Shown here: positions 34,360 to 43,500 of the stretch, in pieces
Numbering within the stretch: position 1 is the first letter of the stretch
How the letters are laid out: each line of letters begins with the position of its first letter
Source of the DNA: JBAZOO01 sp041648735
GTDB lineage: Bacteria; Verrucomicrobiota; Lentisphaeria; Oligosphaerales; CAITYL01
Length of the DNA stretch: 64,000 nt
Direction of reading: 5' to 3'
Assembly (NCBI GenBank): GCA_041648735.1
Contig: JBAZOO010000004.1
Span: 62,001 to 126,000 of the forward strand
Program-made: the position numbers and the translations under genes
The notes under the pieces: generated by a model
What the model was told of the DNA's origin: nothing
Seen by the model: the letters and a program-made list of their open reading frames with translations, nothing else
The model's database searches: none

Positions 34360-35613
34360 TCAGAAGGTGCTGGCCATGCTGCTCTCGCTGGCCTTGACGA
34401 CCTTCTTCTTCTTGGCCGCGCCGGTTTGGAAGCGCTTCTTCAGCTCCTTCTCGTAGAGGGCGCCGTCAATCGGCAGGGTGACCGTCCGGTCGAGGAAGGT
34501 GGAGAGCAGCATGGCGTTGGCGATCTCGACGGAGCGGATCCCCTCTTCCGCGCGGGCGATCAGCGGCGTGCCGTCGAGGATGGCGTCAACGAAGTTCTGG
34601 GTGATCCCCTGGTGCTGCGGCCCGCTGCGGTCGGCGTGGATTTCCACATTCCAGGTCTCGGGCTTGTCGAAGCCGCCGGCGGCGGTGCGGCAGAATTCGC
34701 CCATGGGGACTTCGTTGCGCACGAACTTGAGGTTTTCCTGCCCCTCGAAGATGAGCTTGCCGCGCTCGCCGACGATTTCCAGGCGGTTGGTCCCCGGCGC
34801 CTCGCCGGTGGTGGTGATGAAGACGCCGGTGGCGCCGTTCGGGTATTCGAGGTAGGCGGTGACTTCGTCCTCGACCTCGATCTCATGGCGCTTGCCGAAG
34901 TTGCAGAACGCCCGGACCTGGTTGGGCATCATCCCGGTGATCCACTGGAGCAGGTCCAGGTTGTGCGGGCACTGGTTGAGCAGCACGCCGCCCCCCTCGC
35001 CGGCCCAGGTGGCGCGCCAGCCGCCGCTGGCGTAGTAGGAATCGGTGCGGAACCAGTCGGTGACGATCCAGTTGATGCGGCGGATTTCCCCCAGCTCGCC
35101 CTTGGCGACCAGCTCCTTCATCCGGATGTGGGCCTTGATCGTGCGCTGGTTGAACATGGCGGCGAAGACCAGCTCCGGATGGGCCTCGTGGGCGGCGATC
35201 AGCCGCTCGCAGTCGGCGCGGTGCACGGAAATCGGCTTCTCCACCAGGAGATGCAGCCCCCGGTTGAGGGCGGCAATCCCCAGGGTGGTGTGGTCGTAGT
35301 GCGGCGTGGCGACGAGCACGGCGTCAACCTGGGCCTTCGCGATCAGGTCGGCGCCGTCGCGGAACAGCTCGACGCCCTGCCAGCCCTTGTACTTCTCCAG
35401 CTTGGCCGGGTTGCGGTCGGCGATGGCGGCGATGACGACGCGGCTGACCTTGCCCTCGCGCAGGTAGTTGGCGTGGTAGCCGCCCATGCCGCCGACGCCG
35501 ATGATGCCGAGGCGGACGGGGGCGTTGGCGGCCGGCCGGCGTTGGGCGGCGGCCGCCGCTTTTTTGGGGCTGGCGCTCGGGGCGGGGCGTTTGCGGGTGG
35601 TGGCGGTGGGCAT
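34360..35613 (-). CDS. Gfo/Idh/MocA family NAD(P)-dependent oxidoreductase
   Basis: The 417-aa protein has a Lys/Ala-rich 32-residue N-terminal extension, then the Rossmann motif GIIGVGGMGGYH (36-47), the catalytic EKP (125-127) in LLVEKPIS, and the C-terminal beta-sheet domain with GGGVLLNQCPHNLDLLQW. A short basic tail (KKKKVVKAS) follows. The family oxidises or reduces sugars and cyclitols. It is the first gene of a two-gene unit with the sugar isomerase. The N-terminal extension lacks a twin-arginine pattern, so the enzyme is probably cytoplasmic. Confidence 0.9.
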   Translation of the reverse strand: MPTATTRKRPAPSASPKKAAAAAQRRPAANAPVRLGIIGVGGMGGYHANYLREGKVSRVVIAAIADRNPAKLEKYKGWQGVELFRDGADLIAKAQVDAVLVATPHYDHTTLGIAALNRGLHLLVEKPISVHRADCERLIAAHEAHPELVFAAMFNQRTIKAHIRMKELVAKGELGEIRRINWIVTDWFRTDSYYASGGWRATWAGEGGGVLLNQCPHNLDLLQWITGMMPNQVRAFCNFGKRHEIEVEDEVTAYLEYPNGATGVFITTTGEAPGTNRLEIVGERGKLIFEGQENLKFVRNEVPMGEFCRTAAGGFDKPETWNVEIHADRSGPQHQGITQNFVDAILDGTPLIARAEEGIRSVEIANAMLLSTFLDRTVTLPIDGALYEKELKKRFQTGAAKKKKVVKASESSMASTF

Positions 35614-35664
35614 GGGGCTTTGGCTCCTGGGGCTGGGGCTGGGCGAAACTTGTTTGGGGCGAAA

Positions 35665-35692
35665 ACTGTAGCACGGCCCACGCCGGAAACAA
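35665..35692 (-). promoter_or_regulatory. Promoter of the Gfo/Idh-isomerase pair
   Basis: On the minus strand TTGTTT (35687-35692), 16 nt, TACAGT (35665-35670), about 52 nt before the start at 35613. Confidence 0.5.
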
Positions 35693-35720
35693 GCGCCCCG
35701 GCCAGGCCCGCCGCCGCGCC

Positions 35721-37277
35721 TCAGGATTCCTCGCCGCCCCCAGTCACCAGCGCCACGAGCGCCGCCGGCAGCTCGCCCTCGCTGACCTTGCGGAGTTCGC
35801 TGGCGAAGCGGAAGCCGGGGCCGGCCCCCAGCCGCGCCCCCGTCCAGATCTGGTAGCCGGAAACGCTGGCGCCGGCGCCGCTGACCCGGCAGCCCGAGAG
35901 GCCAATCTCCCCCAGGTGATGCTGGCCGCAGGCGTTCGGGCAGCCGCTGATCCGCAGGATCCGCCCGCCGAGGTCGGCGCCCGCCGTTTCCAAGGCTTCC
36001 GCGACCGCCAAAGCGGCGGTGCGCGACTGGCAGCTCCCGAGCCGGCAGATGCCGGCGCCGGTGCAGACCGTGATGGCGTCGAGCGCCCGTGTGGTGGTGC
36101 CGTCGGTGGCCAGTTTGCGGAGTTCGCTGGCCAGCGCGGGCAGGTCGGCCAGCCGCACCCGGCGCAGGAGCAGGTTCTGGTCCTGGGTGGCGCGGAGTCC
36201 GCACTCCGTCGAGAAGCGGTCGGCCAGCTCCGCCAGGAGCGTCAGGTCGTCAGCCGGCAGCAGGCCGAGGGGGATGAAGAGCTTGACCGAGACCGTGGCC
36301 GCGGCCTTTTCCCTTGCCACCCGCAGGCCGCTGGCGGGGTCGGGGGAGAGGCGTGGCGGGGTGTCGGGGGCGGGTGGCGGCGCGGCCTGGGGCGTGGCGG
36401 GGCAGTCCGCCGCCGGGATGCTGGGGTCGGCACGGCAGGCGGCCAGTTCGCTGGCGAATGTCGCCTGGAAGGCGGCGGCGCCCATCGCCTCGACGGCAAA
36501 GCGCAGGCGGGCGCGGGCGCGGTTGGCGCGGTCGCCGTGGCGGTCGAAGATGCGGCGGATCGCCTCGGCGGCGCGGATGGCGTCGGCGGCGGGGATGAAG
36601 TCGCACAGCGGGTCGGCGGGGCGCGGCCGGGCGCCCATGCCGCCGCCGCCCCAGAGTTCGAACCCCGGCTGGCCGTCCTTGACGACGGCGACATAGCCGA
36701 GGTCGGTGGCGGCGGCGAAGGCGCAGTCGCGGCGGCAGCCGCTGAAGGCGTATTTGAGCTTGCGCGGCAGGGTGAAGCTGCCGGGCTGGGCGAGGAGATA
36801 GGCCGAGATGGCGGCGGCGAAGGGGGTCACGTCGAAGGCTTCGTGGGGGCAGACGCCGGCGTAGGGGCAGGCAGTGACGCCGCGCACGGCGTTGCCGCCG
36901 CCGCCGCGGGAGGTGAGGCCGGCGGCGTCCAGCCGCCGGAGCAGGGCGGGGGTGTCGGCGAGCTTGACGCCATGGAGCTGGATCGCCTGGCGCGTGGTCA
37001 GGTGCAGGCCGCCGCCGGCATAGGTTCGGGCCAGCTCCGCCAGCAGGCGGGCTTCCTGGGTGGGGAGGACGCCGCCGGGGAGCTTGACCCGCAGCATCCA
37101 GGCGCCCTCGGTGCGCTGCTCGTAGAGGCCGCGGGCGGCAAGGCGCGGCTTGAAGGCGGCGAGATCGGCGGCGCCGGCGGCGAGCAGGCGCAGGTCGGCC
37201 TCGTGTTCGGCGAGCCAGCGGTCGGCGGCAACGGTCACGGGCGGCAGGGGCTGGGGGGTGGCGGGGGTGGGCGTCAT
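35721..37277 (-). CDS. Assimilatory nitrite/sulfite reductase (siroheme, [4Fe-4S])
   Basis: The 518-aa protein has the two-fold ferredoxin-like/siroheme-domain layout of ferredoxin-dependent nitrite and sulfite reductases. N-terminal blocks are LPGGVLPTQEARLL, TTRQAIQLHG and AVRGVTACPYAG; the central one is KLKYAFSGCRRDCAF. The C-terminal cluster motif is CTGAGIC ... SGCPNAC, the required C-x5-C and C-x3-C. It lies 29 nt after trxB on the same strand with a ferredoxin further upstream, which could supply electrons. Sulfite versus nitrite cannot be decided from sequence alone. Confidence 0.88.
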   Translation of the reverse strand: MTPTPATPQPLPPVTVAADRWLAEHEADLRLLAAGAADLAAFKPRLAARGLYEQRTEGAWMLRVKLPGGVLPTQEARLLAELARTYAGGGLHLTTRQAIQLHGVKLADTPALLRRLDAAGLTSRGGGGNAVRGVTACPYAGVCPHEAFDVTPFAAAISAYLLAQPGSFTLPRKLKYAFSGCRRDCAFAAATDLGYVAVVKDGQPGFELWGGGGMGARPRPADPLCDFIPAADAIRAAEAIRRIFDRHGDRANRARARLRFAVEAMGAAAFQATFASELAACRADPSIPAADCPATPQAAPPPAPDTPPRLSPDPASGLRVAREKAAATVSVKLFIPLGLLPADDLTLLAELADRFSTECGLRATQDQNLLLRRVRLADLPALASELRKLATDGTTTRALDAITVCTGAGICRLGSCQSRTAALAVAEALETAGADLGGRILRISGCPNACGQHHLGEIGLSGCRVSGAGASVSGYQIWTGARLGAGPGFRFASELRKVSEGELPAALVALVTGGGEES

Positions 37278-37306
37278 GGGTGGCGGGCTTTCCGGCGGTT
37301 CTGGTT

Positions 37307-38257
37307 TCAACCTTGGTGGTGAACGGGGGACGCGGTTTCCGCCAGCCAGCGCTCGGCCTCGATGGCGGCCTGGCAGCCCATGCCGGCGGCGGTGATCGCC
37401 TGGCGGTAGACACGGTCGGCGCAGTCGCCGGCGGCATAGACGCCGGGCAGCCCCGTCGCCGCCCCCGGGCCGGGCAGGCGGATGTAGCCGGCCTCGTCCA
37501 GCGGGAGTTGGCCGCGGAAGACGGCGGTGTTGGGCTCGTGGCCGATGGCGACGAAGAGGGCGCCGCACTCCAGCCGTTCCGTGCCGCCGCTGGCCACGTC
37601 CTTCAGCAGCACTCCCTCGACCTGCTCCGTGCCCAGCACCTCCGCCACCACCCGGTTCCAGGCAACCTTGATCTTGGGATGGTGCAACACCCGTTCCTGC
37701 ATGACTTTGGAGCCGCGGAACTGGTCGCGGCGATGGATCAGCACGACATCGGCGGCGAAGCGGGTGAGGAAGAGGGCCTCTTCCAGCGCGGTGTCGCCGC
37801 CGCCGACCACCGCGATGCGGACGCCGCGGAAAAAGGCGCCGTCGCAGGTGGCGCAGGCGGAGACGCCGCGGTTTTTCAGCCGTTCCTCCGACTCCAGCCC
37901 GAGCCAGCGGGCGGCGGCGCCGGTGGCGACGATCAGCGCCCGGGCCGCCAGCGTCGAGCCGTCGTCCAGGCTGAGCCGGTGGGGGGCGGCGGCGTCCTGG
38001 CGGAGTTCGCAGGCAGTGAGCGCGGCGCTGCGGAAGCGGGCGCCGAAGCGCTCGGCCTGCTTGCGGAACTTCTCCATCAGCTCGAAGCCGTTGATGCCCT
38101 CGGGGAAGCCGGGGTAGTTCTCCACCTCGGTGGTGGCCGTGAGTTGGCCGCCGGGCTGGATTCCGCTCAGCACCAAGGGGTTGATGTTGGATCGGGCGGC
38201 ATAGATCGCCGCCGTCAGCCCGGCGGGGCCGGAACCGATGATCACCAGGTTTTCCAT
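37307..38257 (-). CDS. trxB: Thioredoxin reductase
   Basis: The 316-aa flavoprotein reduces thioredoxin with NADPH. It has the FAD motif IIGSGPAGLTAAIYAAR at the N-terminus, GGQLTATTEVENYPGF, the redox-active CATC (Cys135, Cys138) in GVSACATCDGAFF, the NADPH-binding VVGGGDTALEEA, and the FAD-binding GVYAAGDCAD near the C-terminus. Length is normal. It lies between the ferredoxin and the sulfite/nitrite reductase genes on the minus strand, suggesting a sulfur/redox unit. Confidence 0.95.
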   Translation of the reverse strand: MENLVIIGSGPAGLTAAIYAARSNINPLVLSGIQPGGQLTATTEVENYPGFPEGINGFELMEKFRKQAERFGARFRSAALTACELRQDAAAPHRLSLDDGSTLAARALIVATGAAARWLGLESEERLKNRGVSACATCDGAFFRGVRIAVVGGGDTALEEALFLTRFAADVVLIHRRDQFRGSKVMQERVLHHPKIKVAWNRVVAEVLGTEQVEGVLLKDVASGGTERLECGALFVAIGHEPNTAVFRGQLPLDEAGYIRLPGPGAATGLPGVYAAGDCADRVYRQAITAAGMGCQAAIEAERWLAETASPVHHQG

Positions 38258-38306
38258 GGCTGCACCCTCTTGGCTGGAGGCGGGACTGGCTGGCCCTGAA
38301 GACGCG

Positions 38307-38339
38307 AAAGGACGCGGTCCGCTCGGGAGCGCGTCCTTC
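38307..38339 (-). terminator. Possible weak hairpin after the ferredoxin gene
   Basis: On the minus strand GGACGCG pairs with CGCGTCC across a 13-nt loop, followed by TTTCG. The T-run is too short for a strong terminator; attenuation before trxB is possible. Confidence 0.35.
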
Positions 38340-38360
38340 CGGCGTCGGCCGCCAAGGCGG

Positions 38361-38531
38361 TCACTTCATCTCGATCGCGCTGGAGGGGCAGGAGTCGATG
38401 CAGGCGCCGCAATCAATGCAGGCATCGCTGACGACGGCCTTGCCGTCCTTCATGGCAATGGCTTCGACGGGGCAGGTGGAGACGCAGGCTTCGCAGCCGA
38501 CGCACTTTTCGGGATCGACAACGGCAGGCAT
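38361..38531 (-). CDS. 2[4Fe-4S] ferredoxin
   Basis: This 56-aa protein has two classic clusters: Cys10, 13, 16, 20 followed by Pro, and Cys38, 41, 44, 48 followed by Pro. It is a bacterial (clostridial-type) low-potential electron carrier. It has its own promoter about 55 nt upstream and precedes trxB by 103 nt. A GC-rich hairpin lies in that gap, so expression may be partly separate from trxB. Confidence 0.95.
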   Translation of the reverse strand: MPAVVDPEKCVGCEACVSTCPVEAIAMKDGKAVVSDACIDCGACIDSCPSSAIEMK

Positions 38532-38583
38532 GGTGGCATCCTTTCACGGGTGGCTGAGGGTCGGAGGAAAAAACAATGCAATT

Positions 38584-38611
38584 ACTATAATTTTCGGGAC
38601 GGCCGATGCAA
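38584..38611 (-). promoter_or_regulatory. Promoter of the ferredoxin gene
   Basis: On the minus strand TTGCAT (38606-38611), 16 nt, TATAGT (38584-38589), about 53 nt before the ferredoxin ATG. Confidence 0.65.
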
Positions 38612-38696
38612 CCAGCGCCGCCGGCGTTGTTTTCCGGCGGGGGGGAATGACATTACCGGCCGGGGTTCAACTCCCCGGCAAGCAACTGGACGGACG

Positions 38697-39536
38697 ATGA
38701 CGCGCGGCGAACTTCTCGACATCCTGCGGCGGCTCGGGGTCAACCCCAGCCGCCGGCTCGGCCAGAACTTCCTGGCCGATCCCAACCTGCTCGACTGGAT
38801 GCTGCGCACCGCCGCGCCCCAGGCCGGCGAGCGGGTGCTGGAGGTCGGCCCCGGCAGCGGCGTGCTGACCCGGAAGCTGCTGGCGGCCGGGGTGGAACTC
38901 ACCGCGGTCGAACTCGACCACCGCCTCGCCGCCCATCTCCGGGCGACGCTGGGGGCGGCGCCCAACTTCCGCCTGGTCGAAGGCGACGCCTGCCGGCAGG
39001 ACTACGGCGCGCTGATGGGGGAGGACACCCCCTGGCGCTGCATCGCCAACCTGCCCTATGCCGTCAGCAGCGTCCTGCTTGCCGGCTTCCTCGACCTGCG
39101 CAACCCGCCGCGGGAGCTGTACATCCTCCTGCAACTGGAAATGGCGCAGCGGCTGCGGGCGGGACCGGGCACGAAGGACTACGGCGCGCTGACGGTCCAG
39201 GTCCAGCTCGACTATGCGGTGGAGATCCTGCGGCGGGTGCCGCCCGGGGTCTTCTTCCCGCCGCCGGAGGTGGACTCGGCCTACGTCCGCCTGGCGCGGC
39301 CCGGCGAGCGGCTGCCGGGCGGCGTCCGCACCCTGGCACGGGAGCTGGCGCGGCTCGGCTTCAGCCAGCGGCGCAAGCAGTTCCGCAAGCTCCTCGCCAG
39401 CCGCTTCCCCACGGAACGGCTTGATGCCGCCTTCGCCGCGCTGGGGCTCGGGGCGGCTGTCCGCGCCGAGGCGCTCCCGGTGGCGACTTTTGTCCGCCTC
39501 GCCGAAGCGCTGGCCGCCGGCGACGCCCCGCCTTGA
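38697..39536 (+). CDS. rsmA: 16S rRNA (adenine1518/1519-N6)-dimethyltransferase
   Basis: The 279-aa protein is RsmA/KsgA, which dimethylates two adenines near the 3' end of 16S rRNA. Motifs are RRLGQNFLADPNLL, the SAM loop LEVGPGSGVLTRKLL (48-62), AVELDH, the catalytic NLPYAVSS, and the C-terminal FPPPEVDSAYVRL and FSQRRKQFRKLL. Length is normal. It is the last ordinary housekeeping gene before the accessory island; the first 10-bp repeat array starts 54 nt after its stop. Confidence 0.95.
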   Translation: MTRGELLDILRRLGVNPSRRLGQNFLADPNLLDWMLRTAAPQAGERVLEVGPGSGVLTRKLLAAGVELTAVELDHRLAAHLRATLGAAPNFRLVEGDACRQDYGALMGEDTPWRCIANLPYAVSSVLLAGFLDLRNPPRELYILLQLEMAQRLRAGPGTKDYGALTVQVQLDYAVEILRRVPPGVFFPPPEVDSAYVRLARPGERLPGGVRTLARELARLGFSQRRKQFRKLLASRFPTERLDAAFAALGLGAAVRAEALPVATFVRLAEALAAGDAPP

Positions 39537-39590
39537 ACTCCGGGAGGAGGGCGGCGGGGCGGACTGGCGGCAAGGGATGGGAAATGCGCC

Positions 39591-39660
39591 GCCGCGGGCC
39601 GTCGGGAGCTTTCAAGAGCCCCCGATGGGTGCCGATGGCCCGCGACGGCTCGCGGAAAAG
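39591..39660 (+). repeat. 10-bp direct-repeat array A (7 units)
   Basis: Seven consecutive 10-bp units fit NNCGANRGCY with variations (for example GTCGGGAGCT, GCCGATGGCC, CGCGACGGCT). It lies between rsmA and the four-helix-bundle gene. Period and orientation are the same as in arrays B, C and D. Confidence 0.75.
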
Positions 39661-39681
39661 CCAAATCGAAAGGAGACCTCC

Positions 39682-40413
39682 ATGGACTTCGACAAATCCG
39701 GCGGCTACCGTTGGCTGGATTCCTTCATCATGGCGAGCATCGTCCAGCTCGCCACGCTCCGGTTCTGCGGGAAGTTCCTGAACCGCCGGAACGACCCCTG
39801 CGGCCGGCAGTACGACCAGATGACGCAGGCGGCGCGTTCCGGGAAGGAAAACATCATCGAAGGTTCCGAACGCACCGCCACCTCCAAAGAGACGGAGATG
39901 AAGCTCACCGACGTCGCCCGGGCGAGCCTCTGCGAACTCCGCGGCGACTACGAAACCTGGCTCCTGCGCCGCGGCCAGGCCCCCTGGCGCCGGGATGCCC
40001 CCGAGGCCAAGACCCTCTTCAACCTGCGCCTCGACAAACCGGAATATTCCGGGGACATCGCCCACGACTCCTGCGTCCATATCCTGGCCCAACAGAAGAA
40101 GTTTGCCGAATGGCTGGACTCCGACGACGACACCGTGGCCGCCAACGCCCTGCTCATCCTCATCAGCCGGACGGTGAACATGCTCACCCACCAGCTCCAA
40201 TCGCTGGGTGACCGCTTCGAACAGGTCGGCGGTTTCCGCGAAAAGCTGGCCACCGTCCGCACCGCCGGGCGCGCCAAACAGGAGGACGCCCCCGCCTGTC
40301 CGGAATGCGGCAAGCCGATGCACAAACGCAAGGCCCGGACCGGCAGGAACGCCGGCCAGGAATTCTGGGGCTGCACCGCCTACCCCGAATGCAAGGGCGT
40401 AAGGCCGGTCTGA
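39682..40413 (+). CDS. Four-helix-bundle (S23-like) protein with C-terminal topoisomerase-type zinc finger
   Basis: The 243-aa protein starts with a good ribosome-binding site (AAGGAGACC). Residues 15-165 form the S23/IVS-like four-helix bundle, with the characteristic ENIIEGSERTATSKETEMKL stretch (about 56-75) followed by a Leu/Glu-rich helix. The C-terminus (206-240) is a C4 zinc finger of the topoisomerase I type: Cys206, Cys209, Cys231, Cys237, with FWGCTAYPEC. Family knowledge: S23 proteins come from 23S rRNA intervening sequences, and the related Avd serves diversity-generating retroelements; no reverse transcriptase is present here. Arrays of a 10-bp repeat lie on both sides. A nucleic-acid-binding role is inferred. 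Confidence 0.85.
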   Translation: MDFDKSGGYRWLDSFIMASIVQLATLRFCGKFLNRRNDPCGRQYDQMTQAARSGKENIIEGSERTATSKETEMKLTDVARASLCELRGDYETWLLRRGQAPWRRDAPEAKTLFNLRLDKPEYSGDIAHDSCVHILAQQKKFAEWLDSDDDTVAANALLILISRTVNMLTHQLQSLGDRFEQVGGFREKLATVRTAGRAKQEDAPACPECGKPMHKRKARTGRNAGQEFWGCTAYPECKGVRPV

Positions 40414-40420
40414 GGCAGGA

Positions 40421-40520
40421 AAAGTCGAGAGCCCTCGAGAGCCCTCGAGAGCCGTCGAGAGCCGCCGAGAGCCCTCGAGAGCCCTCGAGAGCCCTCGAGA
40501 GCCCCCGATGGCTCGCGAAG
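40421..40520 (+). repeat. 10-bp direct-repeat array B (10 units)
   Basis: Ten exact-period units; seven read or nearly read GCCCTCGAGA, which in the common phase is CTCGAGAGCC. It begins 8 nt after the four-helix gene stop and ends 40 nt before the end of the res gene. It is the most regular of the four arrays. Confidence 0.95.
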
Positions 40521-40559
40521 ATGCCCCCTCGGCGGCGTCAGCCCGGCCGGGGCGATGCC

Positions 40560-43500
40560 TTACGCTGCCCCCATCCCAGCACAATCCCCCCCTCCCTTGA
40601 GGCCGAGAATGCCCAGCGCCTGCCGCACGACGGTGCCGGAGTCCCCGCCGGCCTTGAAGAAAACGTGGCGGGCATTGAAATCCCTCTCCGTCATCAGCCG
40701 GCCATCGTCGCCTTTCCACCAGGCGATCTGGTGGTGCGGCGTTTCGGAGAGGATGCACGAGTCGAGCGTGAGCCCCGGTCGCGCCAGTCTCCTTTCCAGT
40801 TCTTTCACCGTGCGATGAAAGGCAATCTTCGGATCGTCCGGCCCGTGCAGGTTGCGCAGTCCCTTGGGATCCACGAAGAGGATCTGCTGCCGGTCGCCGG
40901 CCAGCAGCCAAACGACAAAGTCCGGATAGAAATTGCCCGCCTCGAAAAAGCCGATGCCGCGCCCGCGGCTGAGGTTGCGCAGGACGTACAATTCCTTGCC
41001 TTTCAGCTCGGCAGGCGCGCCCCGGCAATAGTCGCGGAGTCCGCAGACAAAATCGCGCTCCCCCTCGTTGAGCGGCACCGGCCGCACTTCAACCAATCCA
41101 TCCGTGCCGTCGAGACACAGCAGCGGTTCATAGAGATGCTGGCCGCAGGCAATGACCTCGAGCTTGCCGCAGGCGTAATCCTTCAGCTCTTTCCGCTTGA
41201 GCATTGCCTCGACCTGCCGCAGGGATTCAATGATCGCCGTCTGCGACTGTTCCACCCGTACCCGGTATTCGGGAATGAAGTTCGGATCGTCCGGCGTCAG
41301 TTCCCGGCATTCCAGGTGCGGCCATTCCCATTCGCTCTTGCGGAAGGCGTAGTAGCGGTCGCAGTACTTCTTCAGTAGCGCGACGGCGATTTCCTGCCAG
41401 ACGCGCACCCGGTCGAAGCCGGTGAACTCCAGCTCCGCCGGTGGAATCAGCAGCCGGTACCAGTCCGGCTCCGCCAGTAGCCTGTCCACGGCTTCAGGCT
41501 CCAGATTGAGATTGAACCAGGCGCGGTCGTTCTTGTATTCCTGCAACTCGAACCAAATCGCCCGCTGGTCGAGAAACGCCAGGTGATGGCTGGTCAGCCG
41601 TCCCTCATGCTTGGCGGCCTCCGCGGCGCCGCCGCCCCTGCCGGAGGCCAGGCTCTGGATTTTCGGATACCAGTCCAGCGCCACCGGCTGGCGCAGTTCG
41701 CTGACCGCCAACGGTTTCAGCACCGGCCGGTCGCCGTCGCGCTTGAAGTCCAACCCTTCCTTGAGACGGATCACCTGGAGTTTTTTCCCGTCCAGGTTCT
41801 TGATCACCGGCAACACGAACTCCAGCCGCTCCTCGTTCGCCTGCAACCCCTCGTCCGCCAGATAATTCTTGAACTGCTGCATGTAGTCGGCGCGGATGCC
41901 GAAGATGTTCAGCGTCTCCAGTTTTTCCACGAACGGCGGATGCTGGACGCCCGGCAAGTGCCGGGTACGCTTGAGCGAATACCCCATCCCCTTCAGCCGC
42001 ACGCCGCGCCCGAAAAGCTGGATGATTTCGGAGCCCTCGCCGCGGCCGATGTTCATCAGCCCCATGGTGCTCACCCGCCAACTGTTCCAGCCCTCGGTGA
42101 ACTTCTTGGAACCGATCAGCAGGTTGATGGTGGACTCCACGCCGCCCAATCCATGGAACAGCGACCCGGAGAACTCCCGCTCCGCCACCACCAGCGCGTC
42201 CTGCGCCTGCGCCCGGCACAGCTCGCACAGCCTCGGCGCGTCGCCGACGTTGATGACGCCGAACGGCTCGGTGTTGTTGCCCAGGCGCAGCGCCACCTCG
42301 CCGTCGGCGCCCTTGAGCAGCTCGACATGCAGCGCCGCCGGGTTGCCGCCGGGGGCCTGGAACACGGTGGCGATGATGTCCGCGTACAGCTCCGCCGCCC
42401 GATCCGGCGTGACCCCGGCCGTGATCAGGCAATCAAAGGCGTTGGCAAAGATGTCGCGTCCCTGGTTGTCCAGCAACCCGGCTGTCCCCTCCAATAGTTT
42501 GCGCAGGCGGCCAATGGCCGTTTCCCGCCGTTTGGCGAACTCGGCCAGGTGCAGCAGGATCTCCACCACGTCCGAGACCTGCCGCCTGTTCTCCGTGCGC
42601 ACGGCGTTGACGCTGCCGCCCACGAACACCCACAGCGGCTTCTCGATCTGGTACGGCCGCCAAGCCCCCGGATCATCCCGGTACAGCCGCAATTGCTGGT
42701 AATACACCAGCAGGCAGGCGGTCAGATACAGCGTCCGCAAGTCCTCCTGCACCGCCGCGCCCATGGCTCCGTCGTCTTTCAGGTTCAGGATGTGGTAGTC
42801 CTTGCCGTAGCCGTCGCGGTAGAAATACTTGTAGGAATAGTCGAACAGGATGCAGCGGGCATACTCCGCCTTGAGCGCATCCCCGGCATTGGCCATGGCC
42901 TGGCCGAAGGTCGCCGAGTATTCGCAGGAAAAGCCCCTTTCGCAAAGCCGGTTGCGCATCCGCATCCACTGGCCTTCCTCGCTGCGGGCCCCGCGATGCC
43001 CCTCGTCCACCAGCACCAGGTTGTTGCCCTCGAACGCCTCGATCGCCACCGTCTTCTCGCCCATGGTGTCGCGCAGCTTGTGGATGTCCAGGATCTCCAC
43101 CCATTTGCCGGCGTACAGCCCGCGCCCGTCTTTCTGGAACGGTTCCGCCGCGATGCCCGAAAGTGCGAACTCCGCATGATGCTGGCGCGTCAGCCCCTCA
43201 TTCGGGGTCAGCAGGATGATCCGGTTCAGTTCGCGGCCACGCCCGTTCTTCTCCAGGTAATGCCGGTACTGGAGGATGTTGACGTGCATCAGCAGGGTCT
43301 TGCCCGAGCCCGTCGCCATCCAGAACGCCAGCTTGTTCAAATCCTCCGGCGCATACTCCGGCAGCCGGTCTTTCTCCCCCGGTGCGGACTCCGCGTTGAA
43401 CTCGCGCAGCCGCCCGTTCAATTCCGCCAGCAATGCCGCCGGATCACGGAACCAGCGGTCAAGATAGATTTCAGTGAACAGCAGCGCCAGGTACTGGAAA

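Noticed and set aside
39682..40413. Avd component of a diversity-generating retroelement
   Set aside because: The four-helix fold is similar, but there is no reverse transcriptase, template repeat or variable repeat nearby.
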